From: Actinomycetota bacterium
Lineage (GTDB): Bacteria; Actinomycetota; Actinomycetes; Actinomycetales; Cellulomonadaceae
Direction: 5' to 3'
Assembly: GCA_018898235.1 (NCBI GenBank)
Contig: JAHIJU010000324.1
Location: forward strand, 1 to 15,104
DNA length: 15,104 nt
The notes below the pieces were generated by a model. The model was not told where the DNA came from, did not search any database, and saw only the letters and a list, made by a program, of their open reading frames with translations. Below, piece after piece: positions 7,277-14,065 of this stretch. Within the stretch, counting starts at the first letter, position 1; the number at the start of each line of letters is the position of its first letter. The translations under genes were made by a program, and so were the position numbers.

Positions 7277-7768
7277 TCAGTCTCGGGTCGGGCCTGATGC
7301 GGACCCTTCGGGGGCCTCGAACTCCCCGGTGATCCGATCGTTCACCCAGGCCTGCGCCGCAGCCTGGTCGACCATTCGTGGGGCGGTCAACGTCACGGTG
7401 TTGCCATCGGCATCGGCGAACCCGACATCGGTCGTGAACCACGGCGTGTCGAACGGTCCCGTGACATCACCGCCGGCCGCACGGATCCGCTCCGCGACGT
7501 CGTCGAGGTCGGTCTCGCCCGCCGCGAACGAAACCGAGACGGTCCCGCGCACCGCCGCCCCTCGGGTCATGAGGATGTCCTGGAACCTCTCGCGTCGCAG
7601 ATGCACGAGCGCGGGCAGACCACCGGGTCCGGGAATGGTCGCCAGCTTCACGAAACCTGCCGCGGCGTACAGCGTTTCCGCGGCAGTGAGGTCGCTGACC
7701 ACCAGGTTCACGAACATCGGCATCGCATAGATCGACCGGTCGACGGCCGGCCCGTTCTTCTCCGTCAT
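7277..7768 (-). CDS. VOC-superfamily (glyoxalase/bleomycin-resistance fold) protein
   Basis: This 163-residue protein shows the paired beta-alpha-beta layout of the VOC fold. MFVNLVVSDLTAAETLYAAAGF begins the first module (residues 18-39), with VSVSFAAGETDLDDVAERIRAAGGDV in the second. GFADADGNTVTL (116-127) is the usual last strand. Metal ligands are not obvious, so a binding or sequestering role is as likely as an enzyme. Residues 131-163 form an extra tail of unknown role. The ATG at 7768 has no strong ribosome binding site and lies 7 nt after a -10-like element, so the mRNA may be leaderless. Pairing with a TipAS-type MerR suggests drug- or toxin-inducible protection. Confidence 0.85.
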   Translation of the reverse strand: MTEKNGPAVDRSIYAMPMFVNLVVSDLTAAETLYAAAGFVKLATIPGPGGLPALVHLRRERFQDILMTRGAAVRGTVSVSFAAGETDLDDVAERIRAAGGDVTGPFDTPWFTTDVGFADADGNTVTLTAPRMVDQAAAQAWVNDRITGEFEAPEGSASGPTRD

Positions 7769-7775
7769 GAACGTC

Positions 7776-7806
7776 ACCCTGTCGGTTGACGTCGCGGCAG
7801 AGTCAA
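7776..7806 (-). promoter_or_regulatory. MerR-type promoter with 19-bp spacer and dyad operator for the VOC-merR operon
   Basis: On the minus strand TTGACT (7806-7801) and CAGGGT (7781-7776) are separated by 19 bp, the stretched spacing typical of MerR-activated promoters. A 21-bp dyad (7806-7786) has TTGAC/GTCAA arms and an inner GC-N-GC symmetry. It covers the -35 and most of the spacer. The -10 ends 7 nt before the VOC start codon. Binding by the adjacent MerR protein is inferred. Confidence 0.6.
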
Positions 7807-7818
7807 GCCGTCGCGACC

Positions 7819-8988
7819 TCATCGGCGCGCGAAGGCCGCCCGCTGCCAGGTGCCGATCCGTTCGACCGCCTGGCGGGCGACCTGCGGCGGCACGCAGAAC
7901 GAGACCCGCACCCAGCGCTCGCCGTCCGCCGGGTCGAAGTCGGTGCCGGGCGTCACCGCGACATCCGCCTCGGCGAGCAGCCGACGGCACCAGGTGACCG
8001 AGTCCAGACCCGAACCGGACACGTCCGCGTAGAAGTAGAACGCCCCGTCGGCCGGGGCGACCCGGTCCCACCCCAGGGCGGGCGCGGCGTCGAGCAGCAC
8101 CTGCCGGGAGGCCGCGTACTGCTCGACGCGCGCCTCCGACTCCGCGTACGCGGCAGGCGTGAACGAGGCGAGCGCCGCGTACTGGGACAGGGCCGGCGGG
8201 CACAGCGCCAGGTTCCCGGCCAGGGCCCCGACGGGGTCGACGAGCTCGTCCGGCAGCACCAGCCAGCCCAGGCGCCAGCCCGTCATCGCCCAGAACTTCG
8301 ACCACGAGCTCACCACCACGGCGTCCGGGAACCGGGCCGCGGTCGAGACCGGCGTCGCCCCCGGGTAGGTGATGCCGTGGTAGATCTCGTCGCTCACCAG
8401 CCGGACTCTGTGCGCGGCGCACCAGGTCGCGAGCGCCGTGAGCTCCTCGGGCGCGATCATCGTGCCGGTCGGGTTCGCCGGGCTCGCGACCACCAGCCCG
8501 GCCACCGGTTCGTCGAGCGCCTCGAGCATCGCCGGCGTCGGCTGGTAGCGGGTGTCCGGCCCGCACGGCAGGTCGACCACCTCGCAGCCGAGGGCCGCCA
8601 GGATGTTCGCGTACGCCGGGTACCCGGGCCGCGCCAGCGCCACCCGGTCGCCCAGCGCGAACGCCGCGAGGAACGCGAACAGGAACGCCCCGGAGGATCC
8701 AGTGGTGATGACGATTCTCCCCGGGTCCACGTCCACGTCGTACCAGCGCCGGTAGTGCCCGGCCACGGCCGCCCGCAGCTCCGGCAGCCCCAGGGCCTCG
8801 GTGTAGCCCAACGGGCTGTGCTCCAACGCCTGCGCCGCAGCGGCGAGCACCGGCTCCGGCGCCCCGCCCATCGGCTCACCCACGCACAGGCTCAGCACAT
8901 CGGACCCCGCGGCCCGTCGCTCGTTCGCCTCGGCCAGGATGTCCATGACGGCAAACCGGGTGACGGGCGGACGCGGCGTGGGGCTCAC
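7819..8988 (-). CDS. Class I/II pyridoxal-phosphate aminotransferase
   Basis: This 389-residue protein is a fold-type I aminotransferase of the aspartate aminotransferase family. Visible signatures are VGEPMGG near 36, TTGSSGAF (95-102), ASPANPTG with Asn172, SDEIYHG with Asp200 and Tyr203, and the PLP lysine Lys231 in SSWSKFWAMTGWRLGW with Arg239. A C-terminal carboxylate-binding Arg lies in WVRVSF. The amino donor cannot be named from sequence; members of this group act on many amino acids. The GTG start at 8988 overlaps the histidine kinase stop by 4 bp (GTGA), and there is no good ribosome binding site of its own, so it is coupled to kinase translation. An internal ATG at residue 15 would cut the conserved N-terminus. 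Confidence 0.93.
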   Translation of the reverse strand: MSPTPRPPVTRFAVMDILAEANERRAAGSDVLSLCVGEPMGGAPEPVLAAAAQALEHSPLGYTEALGLPELRAAVAGHYRRWYDVDVDPGRIVITTGSSGAFLFAFLAAFALGDRVALARPGYPAYANILAALGCEVVDLPCGPDTRYQPTPAMLEALDEPVAGLVVASPANPTGTMIAPEELTALATWCAAHRVRLVSDEIYHGITYPGATPVSTAARFPDAVVVSSWSKFWAMTGWRLGWLVLPDELVDPVGALAGNLALCPPALSQYAALASFTPAAYAESEARVEQYAASRQVLLDAAPALGWDRVAPADGAFYFYADVSGSGLDSVTWCRRLLAEADVAVTPGTDFDPADGERWVRVSFCVPPQVARQAVERIGTWQRAAFARR

Positions 8989-11195
8989 CTGGCCATTGTC
9001 CGCCGTCCCGCGGACACCCGGTCGTCCAGCCGCACCTCCACCCAGGTGCCCTCCGGCTGGTCGTCGACCACCCGCAGCGCAGCACCCGCCACCGCCTCCA
9101 GCCGCGCCGCCCGGGCGCGGTCGCCGGGCACCGCGACCACGGCCAGCGTCGCCGGCGGCGTCTGCGCGTAGACCGAGACCGTGAGCTCGCGCGGCGCCGG
9201 CTCGTCGAGAGCCGCGACGACGACGGCGCAGATCGAGTCGTACGGCGGGTCGAGCGCCCCGTCGGACTGCACCCGGACCCGGCAGCCCGCGCTCCGGGCC
9301 CGGCGCACCGCCGCCCGCGCGCGGTCGTCGAGCACCTCGGGCAGGTGCAGCTCATCGCGCACCGCCTGCTCAAGCAACGCGGCCTCGTCCCGCACCGACG
9401 CGTCCCGGCTGCTCAGCGACCCGTCGGCCAGGCCGCGCAGGAACGGCAGCACCAGCACCTGCAAGCGGGCCCGGCGGCGGCCGCGCACCTGGCGGGCGGC
9501 CGAGCGCTGCCACGCCCGCACCAGCTGGGCGTCGCTCGCGGCCTCGGCCCGGTCGACGACGGCCGCGAGCCGCTGCACCACGGTCTGCATCCGGAACCCC
9601 ACGAGCACGACGAGCGAGCTGAGCAGCAGCACCATGGCCAGCACCTGCGGCTCGGCGCCCGCGTGGAGCCCGATCCCCCACACCCCCAGGTGCACCCCGG
9701 CGAGCGTCGCGACCGCCGGGACGACGCCGCCGCCCAGGCCCACGATGAGCAGCAACGGTCCGATCGCGATGAGCGGCCAGACCTGGTCGGTGCCCCACTG
9801 CGCCCCGCGGAGTCCGGCGGTGGTGGCCAGGGCCCCGGCGCCCGCGACGACCAGCGCCACCGCGTCCCACCACCGCGACATCGGCTGTCCCGCCCGCAGC
9901 GCCACCAGGACGGTGAGGCCGCTGAGCACCGCGAACCAGCCGAGTGCCGCCGGCGAGGTCCCGCCGTCCCCTACGTGCGAGAGCGCGAGCGCACCGGCGG
10001 CGACCGTCACCGGCAGCGGCGCCATCGCCAGACGGCGGCTCAGTGGGCCAGGCCGGCCCGCGAGGTCCGGTACCGACCCGGTCCTCGGGGGCCAGGGCCA
10101 CACCAGCTCCACCCGGGTCCCGGCCCCGGGTGCGCTCGTGACGTGCGCACTCCCACCCGCCTCGACGAGCCTGTCGACCACCGAGATGCGCAACCCGCCC
10201 GCCGGGAGCTGGGTCGGCACCACGAAGCCCGTCCCGTCGTCAGCCACCACCAGCCGCTGCTCCCCGTCCGACCGTTCGAGGCTCACCCGCACCAGGCCGG
10301 CGTCGGCGTGCCGGTCCACGTTGCGCAGCGCCTCGCCGACGGCGCCGACCAGGGCCCCGGCCAGCCGGACCGGGAGCACCAGCGTCTCGGGGCACTGCAC
10401 GTCGACCGGTGTGCTCGACGACTCGGCCAGGTCGCGGAGCGCCGGCAGCACGTCGATCGCACCGTCGACCGGCTCGACGTCGCCCCGCTCGACGGCGTCG
10501 AGCGCGCGCTCGGCGTACCGCCGGACCTCCATCCCGACGATCCCCGGCGTCGCCGCGGCGCGCAGTGCGGCAGCGACCTCGTCGTGCAGCATGCCCTGCC
10601 ACGAGGTCTGTGCCCGGGCCCGGGCGCGCGCGCGGACGAGCTCCGCCTCGGCTCCACGCTGCTCACGCACCGCCGCATCCGCGCGGTCAGCCGCCGCCCG
10701 CAGCTGTCCGCGCACCACGAGTGCGACGGCGAGCAGTGCGAGCGGGGGCCACAGCCACAGCACCGCCCGGCCGAAGCCCACCTCGGACACCTGGGTCACG
10801 AGCTGGGCGGCGATCACCACGCCGGCCAGCAGCTCACCGCGGGGCAGCAGCAGCACGGCGGCCAGCACGGCGATCGCGGCCGGTGCGCTCGACACCATCG
10901 GCAGCACCCCGGCCGGCGCCGGTGCGCCGAGGACGAGGAGCGGCAGCAACGCCACCCCGGCCAGCGCCAGCGCCGTGCCTCGGCCACCCCGGCCGCGGAC
11001 CAGCCGGATCGCCACGAGGCCCCAGATCCCGACCATGGCCAGGGTCGCGGCCGTCTCCCGACCGGAGCGGGCCAACGTCACCGGCAGCGCCGACGATGCG
11101 ACCGCGATGCCGGTCAGCGCGAGCGTGCCGGCCAGCGCGTGCCGCAGACCGGCATCCACCACGTCACGGCGGCGGCCGGCGACCGGGATCGTCAC
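8985..11195 (-). CDS. Membrane histidine kinase with a fused second, degenerate kinase-like module
   Basis: This 736-residue protein starts at GTG 11195, overlapping the response regulator stop (GTGA). Residues about 20-162 hold five to six membrane segments and 165-200 a coiled coil. The phosphoacceptor His204 is in MLHDEV. The ATPase has an N-box EALRNVDRH (Asn292), a G1 box VADDGTGF (319-324), GGLRIS, and APGAGT (356-360). This is a NarL/DesK-type kinase. The second half repeats the plan: membrane segments at about 388-534, coiled coil at 537-575, then a helical region (RLQVLVLPFLRGL) aligning with the phosphoacceptor helix but without the histidine. Its ATPase-like C-terminus has no recognisable N-box or G1 aspartate. 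Typical NarL kinases are 350-450 residues. The second module is probably regulatory or a sensor scaffold. Confidence 0.88.
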   Translation of the reverse strand: MTIPVAGRRRDVVDAGLRHALAGTLALTGIAVASSALPVTLARSGRETAATLAMVGIWGLVAIRLVRGRGGRGTALALAGVALLPLLVLGAPAPAGVLPMVSSAPAAIAVLAAVLLLPRGELLAGVVIAAQLVTQVSEVGFGRAVLWLWPPLALLAVALVVRGQLRAAADRADAAVREQRGAEAELVRARARARAQTSWQGMLHDEVAAALRAAATPGIVGMEVRRYAERALDAVERGDVEPVDGAIDVLPALRDLAESSSTPVDVQCPETLVLPVRLAGALVGAVGEALRNVDRHADAGLVRVSLERSDGEQRLVVADDGTGFVVPTQLPAGGLRISVVDRLVEAGGSAHVTSAPGAGTRVELVWPWPPRTGSVPDLAGRPGPLSRRLAMAPLPVTVAAGALALSHVGDGGTSPAALGWFAVLSGLTVLVALRAGQPMSRWWDAVALVVAGAGALATTAGLRGAQWGTDQVWPLIAIGPLLLIVGLGGGVVPAVATLAGVHLGVWGIGLHAGAEPQVLAMVLLLSSLVVLVGFRMQTVVQRLAAVVDRAEAASDAQLVRAWQRSAARQVRGRRRARLQVLVLPFLRGLADGSLSSRDASVRDEAALLEQAVRDELHLPEVLDDRARAAVRRARSAGCRVRVQSDGALDPPYDSICAVVVAALDEPAPRELTVSVYAQTPPATLAVVAVPGDRARAARLEAVAGAALRVVDDQPEGTWVEVRLDDRVSAGRRTMAR

Positions 11196-11836
11196 CGCAC
11201 GGCGTCGAGGTCCAGGTGTCCGTCGCGGACAACCAGGTAGGCGGCCTCCCGTGGACCGTTGACGACCGTCGTCCCGCACCGGGCGTACTTCTCGACGACT
11301 CGGTAGCAGTAGGTGCGCGCCGTGTCCGCGCTGGTGCCGACCTCGCGGGCGATCTGCAACCAGGGCAGGCCGCGCGCCAGCAGGCTGAGCACGTCGATCT
11401 CCTTGGGCGAGAGCCGCACCCGGCGCAACGGATCGGTGACCAGCTGCTGGGCGAGCCGGCTGGAGACCGCGAACTCGCCGTCGGCGGCGTGCCGGATCGC
11501 CTCGACGAGGCTCGCCTCGGAGTCCTCCTTGAGCACCAGGCCCAGCGCACCGGCGTCCAGGGCCCGCCCGACCACGGCCGGCCGGTGGTCGGAGGTCACC
11601 AGCAGCACCCCGGCGCCGAGGTCGGTCAGCCGGCGCACGTTGTCCTGGACGTCCGAGCCGTCGTCGAGGTGCACGTCCAGCAGCACGACGGTGAGCGGCG
11701 TCACCCAGGCGGAGAGCAGCTCGTCGACGGTCCGCCCGGTCGCCACCAGCTGGAGCTGCGGGCGAGCGGCGGACAGCGCCGCGGCGAGCCCGCGCAGGAC
11801 GAGCGGGTGGTCGTCGACCGCTCCGACGAGAATCAC
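11192..11836 (-). CDS. NarL/LuxR-type two-component response regulator
   Basis: This 214-residue regulator has a receiver domain (residues 1-118) with acidic Asp8/Asp9 in AVDDHPLV, phosphoacceptor Asp54 in LLDVHLDDG, Thr81 and Lys103 (LVLKED). The C-terminal LuxR helix-turn-helix (about 142-190) begins LSPKEIDVLSLLARGL and contains IAREVGTSADTARTYCYRV. I prefer the GTG at 11836 because GGAGGGGAGGGG lies just upstream and the receiver strand VILVGAVDDH starts there. An in-frame ATG at 11911 would add 25 low-complexity residues over that binding site. It is first in a three-gene coupled unit with the kinase and an aminotransferase, so the kinase is very likely its partner. Confidence 0.93.
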   Translation of the reverse strand: MILVGAVDDHPLVLRGLAAALSAARPQLQLVATGRTVDELLSAWVTPLTVVLLDVHLDDGSDVQDNVRRLTDLGAGVLLVTSDHRPAVVGRALDAGALGLVLKEDSEASLVEAIRHAADGEFAVSSRLAQQLVTDPLRRVRLSPKEIDVLSLLARGLPWLQIAREVGTSADTARTYCYRVVEKYARCGTTVVNGPREAAYLVVRDGHLDLDAVR

Positions 11837-12134
11837 CGCGCCCCCCTCCCCTCCACCGCCGACCCTGCCGGATCGGCGGATCGTTCCCGCACCCTGCGAG
11901 GCTCCGCGCACTCAGCGTGCGCGACCCCGGGCGATGCCTCGGCGACCTTGCCGATCGACCGCCCCCGACCGACCACACCGGGACCGGCCCGCTCCGCCCG
12001 GACCGTGGTCTTCGACCTTGGTGTAGCAGAACGGCACGTTACCGCTCGGTCACATGGGCCCGCGGCAAGCTGTGTCCCTTTTCACCCAGGACCTCCGGCC
12101 GCCAGCGGTCCCTCTCACCTGCGGCGACGCTGCC
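11837..12134. other. Intergenic region between phosphatase and response regulator genes
   Basis: This stretch of 298 bp should hold the promoter of the response regulator operon and the 3' end of the phosphatase transcript, both on the minus strand. I see the purine-rich ribosome binding site at its left edge. A CAGGGT hexamer on the minus strand near 11870 could be a -10, but I found no convincing -35 and no clear terminator. Open frames here lack coding character. Confidence 0.6.
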
Positions 12135-12659
12135 TCAGGCCTCAGGAACGCCCGCCAGCAGCGCGGCGACGTAGGCGACCACCCCGTCGGCGGCCGCCTC
12201 CACCTGGTCGAGGCAGACCTCGAAGGCCACGTCGGGACGGCTCCACGGGTCCTCAATGTCGAGCAGGTGCTCGGGCCCGCCCTGCGGTGCGGCGGGGTCG
12301 AACTCGCGGTGCAGGGCGATCCGTCCGGGCTGGGCGGCACCGTGCCGGACGAGGCTCCGCAGCGCCCGTGCGTGCCCCGAGGTCATCGCGAGCACGAGGT
12401 CCCGCTGGCCGAGCTCCCCGGCGAGCACCTGCCGGGCGCGGTGCTCGTCCCCGCCCGGGTACCCGCGCGCCACCAGCGCGCGCCGCGCCTGCGGGTTGAT
12501 GCCACGGCCCTCCTCCTCGTCGCTGACCCCCCGTGAGTCCACGACCACGGCTCCACCGAGCCCCGCCGCCTCGAACCGGGAGCACAGCACCACCTCGGCC
12601 ATCGGTGAACGGCAGATGTTGCCGGTGCACACGGTCATGACCCTGATCGGTTCGCCCAT
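12135..12659 (-). CDS. Low-molecular-weight protein tyrosine phosphatase
   Basis: This 174-residue protein carries the LMW-PTP active-site loop CTGNICRS at residues 11-18 (Cys11 nucleophile, Arg17), preceded by strand IRVMTV. The general acid lies in DIEDPW (Asp137-Pro138). The usual SRGVSDEEEG and GINPQARRAL segments follow the fold. It removes phosphate from tyrosine (or arginine in some members) in the cytoplasm, or acts after secretion as in mycobacterial PtpA; no signal peptide is present. The ATG at 12659 has GGAGG 8 nt upstream. It is transcribed divergently from map, with 146 bp between them. The target cannot be inferred. Confidence 0.94.
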   Translation of the reverse strand: MGEPIRVMTVCTGNICRSPMAEVVLCSRFEAAGLGGAVVVDSRGVSDEEEGRGINPQARRALVARGYPGGDEHRARQVLAGELGQRDLVLAMTSGHARALRSLVRHGAAQPGRIALHREFDPAAPQGGPEHLLDIEDPWSRPDVAFEVCLDQVEAAADGVVAYVAALLAGVPEA

Positions 12660-12734
12660 GCTGCGTCCTCCCTCGTCGCGCGCGCCGAGCGGGCGTGCGC
12701 TGCGATTGTCCCGGAGCCGGGTGGTCGCCGCGGG

Positions 12735-12782
12735 CGCGGTTCCTTCCGCCGTGCTTCCGCCGGCCGGCCGTCAGGAACCGCG
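12735..12782. repeat. 10-bp perfect inverted repeat in the phosphatase/map divergent promoter region
   Basis: CGCGGTTCCT (12735-12744) and AGGAACCGCG (12773-12782) are perfect complements separated by 28 bp, midway between the two start codons. This could be a shared operator with two half-sites or a transcribed hairpin. The GGAACC half-sites also resemble the -35 element of ECF sigma factors on either strand, but no matching -10 was found. Confidence 0.5.
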
Positions 12783-12805
12783 GTCGGACGTGGCAGGGTG
12801 GAGGT

Positions 12806-13570
12806 GTGGGTCTCAAGACAGCAGGACAGATCGATCAGATGCGACCGGCGGGCCGCTTCATCGCGAGTGTGCTCACCTCGTTGCAGGAGGTGGCGGCGCC
12901 CGGAATGACGCTGCGCGACCTCGATGCGCATGCGCACGACATGATCCGGGCGGCCGGTGCCCGCTCGGTGTACCTGGGCTACCACCCGTCGTTCGGGGCC
13001 ATGCCCTACCCCGGGGTGCTGTGCACCTCGGTCAACGACGCGGCACTGCACGGCCTCCCGTCGGACCAGGTGCTGGCCCCCGGTGACGTGCTCTCGGTGG
13101 ACTTCGCGGCCGAGCTCAACGGCTGGGTGGCCGATTCCGCGATCACGTTCCAGCTCCCGCCGCACACCTCGGAGGCCCAGCGCCTCATCGCGACGACCGC
13201 TGCGGCGCTCGACGCCGGGATCGCGGCCGCGAAGGTCGGGGCCCGGATGGGCGACGTCTCCTCGGCCATCGGGAAGGTCGGCCGCTCGGCGGGATACGGC
13301 ATCAACGCCGACTTCGGCGGGCACGGCGTGGGACGCACCATGCACGAGGACCCGCACGTCCCGAACCTCGGGCGTCCGGGATCGGGTCAGCGGTTGAAGA
13401 ACGGCCTGGTCATCGCCATCGAGCCGTGGTTCATGGCCGGGTCCGACGACTACGAGATCGATCCTGACGGCTGGACCATCCGCTCGGCCGACGGCGCCAG
13501 CACGGCGCACTTCGAGCACACCGTCGCCCTCACCGACTCCGGCACCATCATCCTCACCGCCCGCGACTGA
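12806..13570 (+). CDS. map: Type I methionine aminopeptidase
   Basis: This 254-residue enzyme removes N-terminal methionine from nascent proteins. All expected metal ligands are present: Asp99 (SVDF), Asp110 (WVADSA), His173 (FGGHGVGR), Glu206 (AIEPWF) and Glu237 (FEHTV). The supporting His82 (ALHGLP) and His180 (MHEDPHVPN) are also present. Length fits the type I core without the N-terminal zinc-finger or SH3-binding extension seen in some homologues. The GTG at 12806 matches the family start (LKTAGQIDQMRPAGR). An AGGG lies 7 nt upstream and GGAGG is closer than usual, so a start at ATG 12839 would truncate the first helix. Actinomycetes often carry a second map gene near secY; this stand-alone copy is likely that kind of paralogue (inference). 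Confidence 0.95.
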   Translation: MGLKTAGQIDQMRPAGRFIASVLTSLQEVAAPGMTLRDLDAHAHDMIRAAGARSVYLGYHPSFGAMPYPGVLCTSVNDAALHGLPSDQVLAPGDVLSVDFAAELNGWVADSAITFQLPPHTSEAQRLIATTAAALDAGIAAAKVGARMGDVSSAIGKVGRSAGYGINADFGGHGVGRTMHEDPHVPNLGRPGSGQRLKNGLVIAIEPWFMAGSDDYEIDPDGWTIRSADGASTAHFEHTVALTDSGTIILTARD

Positions 13571-13595
13571 CCCCGCCCCGGCCCGTTCGGCCGGG

Positions 13596-13650
13596 AACTG
13601 GTCAGTTGGGACCCGCAACACGCCGGTGGGCCACCCCCAACTGACCAGTT
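13596..13650 (+). terminator. 15-bp perfect inverted repeat 25 bp after map
   Basis: The left arm AACTGGTCAGTTGGG (13596-13610) and right arm CCCAACTGACCAGTT (13636-13650) are perfect complements around a 25-nt loop. Each arm is itself a near-palindrome (AACTG-GT-CAGTT). No U-tract follows, as is common for actinobacterial hairpins. A terminator for map is the simplest reading; a dispersed repetitive extragenic palindrome is the alternative. Confidence 0.6.
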
Positions 13651-13664
13651 GCACAAGCCAGCCA

Positions 13665-13718
13665 GGCTGAGGCGGCCGGGGCCGGGCGGGCTGAGACGGC
13701 CGGGCTGAGGCGGGCTGG
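13665..13718. repeat. Three imperfect copies of a 16-bp GC-rich unit
   Basis: GGCTGAGGCGGCCGGG (13665), GGCTGAGACGGCCGGG (13689) and the more diverged GGCTGAGGCGGGCTGG (13703) lie between the map hairpin and the three-way-junction fold. They are a low-complexity expansion with no evident function. Confidence 0.5.
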
Positions 13719-13733
13719 CCGGCGGGGTGGGGA

Positions 13734-13797
13734 CAGCCCGTGGGGTGGTTCCGGTGGAACCTGCCGCGAAGGACGAGGTCGCGGTACCCACGGGCTG
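13734..13797 (+). ncRNA. Compact three-way-junction fold, candidate structured RNA or DNA element
   Basis: Sixty-four nucleotides fold almost completely. P1 is an 11-bp perfect stem, CAGCCCGTGGG (13734-13744) with CCCACGGGCTG (13787-13797). After a 2-nt joint, P2 is GGTTCC/GGAACC closed by a GGT triloop (13747-13761). P3 follows directly: TGCCGCGA with TCGCGGTA (13762-13786), closed by a 9-nt loop AGGACGAGG. One pair in P3 is G-U on the plus strand but an A-C mismatch on the minus strand, which slightly favours plus-strand transcription. It matches no RNA family I know and is not a tRNA. A processed RNA, a 3'-end element, or a single-stranded-DNA recognition site are possible. Confidence 0.35.
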
Positions 13798-13885
13798 CGG
13801 TGACTGCTGTGGTCAACGCCAGCCGTCTCCCGATGATCCGGGGGCGCCGGTGCGGATCGAGCAATCCGTCCGATGCTTCGGGCGG

Positions 13886-13924
13886 CTAGCGAGCAGCCAC
13901 CTCACGCGTCCGTAGAGACTTCAT
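13886..13924 (-). CDS. Possible 12-codon leader-like ORF with strong Shine-Dalgarno
   Basis: On the minus strand, GGAGAGGAGGTGG (13945-13933) precedes an ATG at 13924 with about 10 nt spacing. The ORF encodes MKSLRTREVAAR and ends in TAG. The ribosome binding site is the best in the window. The peptide is basic and uses TCT and CTA, uncommon codons in such a genome. No gene follows on this strand before map (which is opposite), so it is not an obvious attenuator. It may be a small protein, a remnant gene start, or chance. Confidence 0.3.
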   Translation of the reverse strand: MKSLRTREVAAR

Positions 13925-13956
13925 CTCGTGGACCACCTCCTCTCCCGTGTCCGACG

Positions 13957-13986
13957 ACGGTAGGACGCCACCGGGTCGCGGGCCAA
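13957..13986 (-). promoter_or_regulatory. Candidate promoter before the 12-codon ORF
   Basis: On the minus strand TTGGCC (13986-13981) and TACCGT (13962-13957) are separated by 18 bp, upstream of the strong ribosome binding site. The hexamers are modest matches, but the arrangement promoter, binding site, ATG is coherent. Confidence 0.35.
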
Positions 13987-14003
13987 GGGGTTTTCGCCGA
14001 CGG

Positions 14004-14065
14004 CCGGCGAACGCGGACGCACCCGGGCAGAAGCGGCACCGGCTGACGCGGATGCACCCGGGCGA
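14004..14065. repeat. Imperfect 27-bp direct repeat
   Basis: The two copies (14004-14030 and 14039-14065, 35-bp period) share CCGGC, ACGCGGA and GCACCCGGGC blocks with a few substitutions. They lie in an otherwise low-complexity GC-rich stretch that continues to about 14180 with GCGCGGC iterations. Confidence 0.5.

Noticed and set aside
9181..11262. Long plus-strand open frames opposite the histidine kinase
   Set aside because: They have low-complexity Ser/Ala/Arg/Pro composition and no domain; the minus frame encodes a recognisable kinase.
11196..11978. N-terminal extension of the histidine kinase
   Set aside because: It would overlap the whole response regulator gene in another frame; the GTGA overlap at 11195 is the natural start.
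13734..13797. tRNA interpretation of the three-way junction
   Set aside because: The stem is 11 bp, not 7; there are only two inner arms; there is no T-loop consensus or anticodon arm.
12635..13864. A minus-strand open frame running through map and into the gap
   Set aside because: Most of it is antisense to map. The part in the gap (13864 to about 13700) has high G/C third positions but no start with a binding site and no recognisable domain.
13853..13868. CGGAT/ATCCG short hairpin
   Set aside because: Five-bp stems are expected by chance in this composition.
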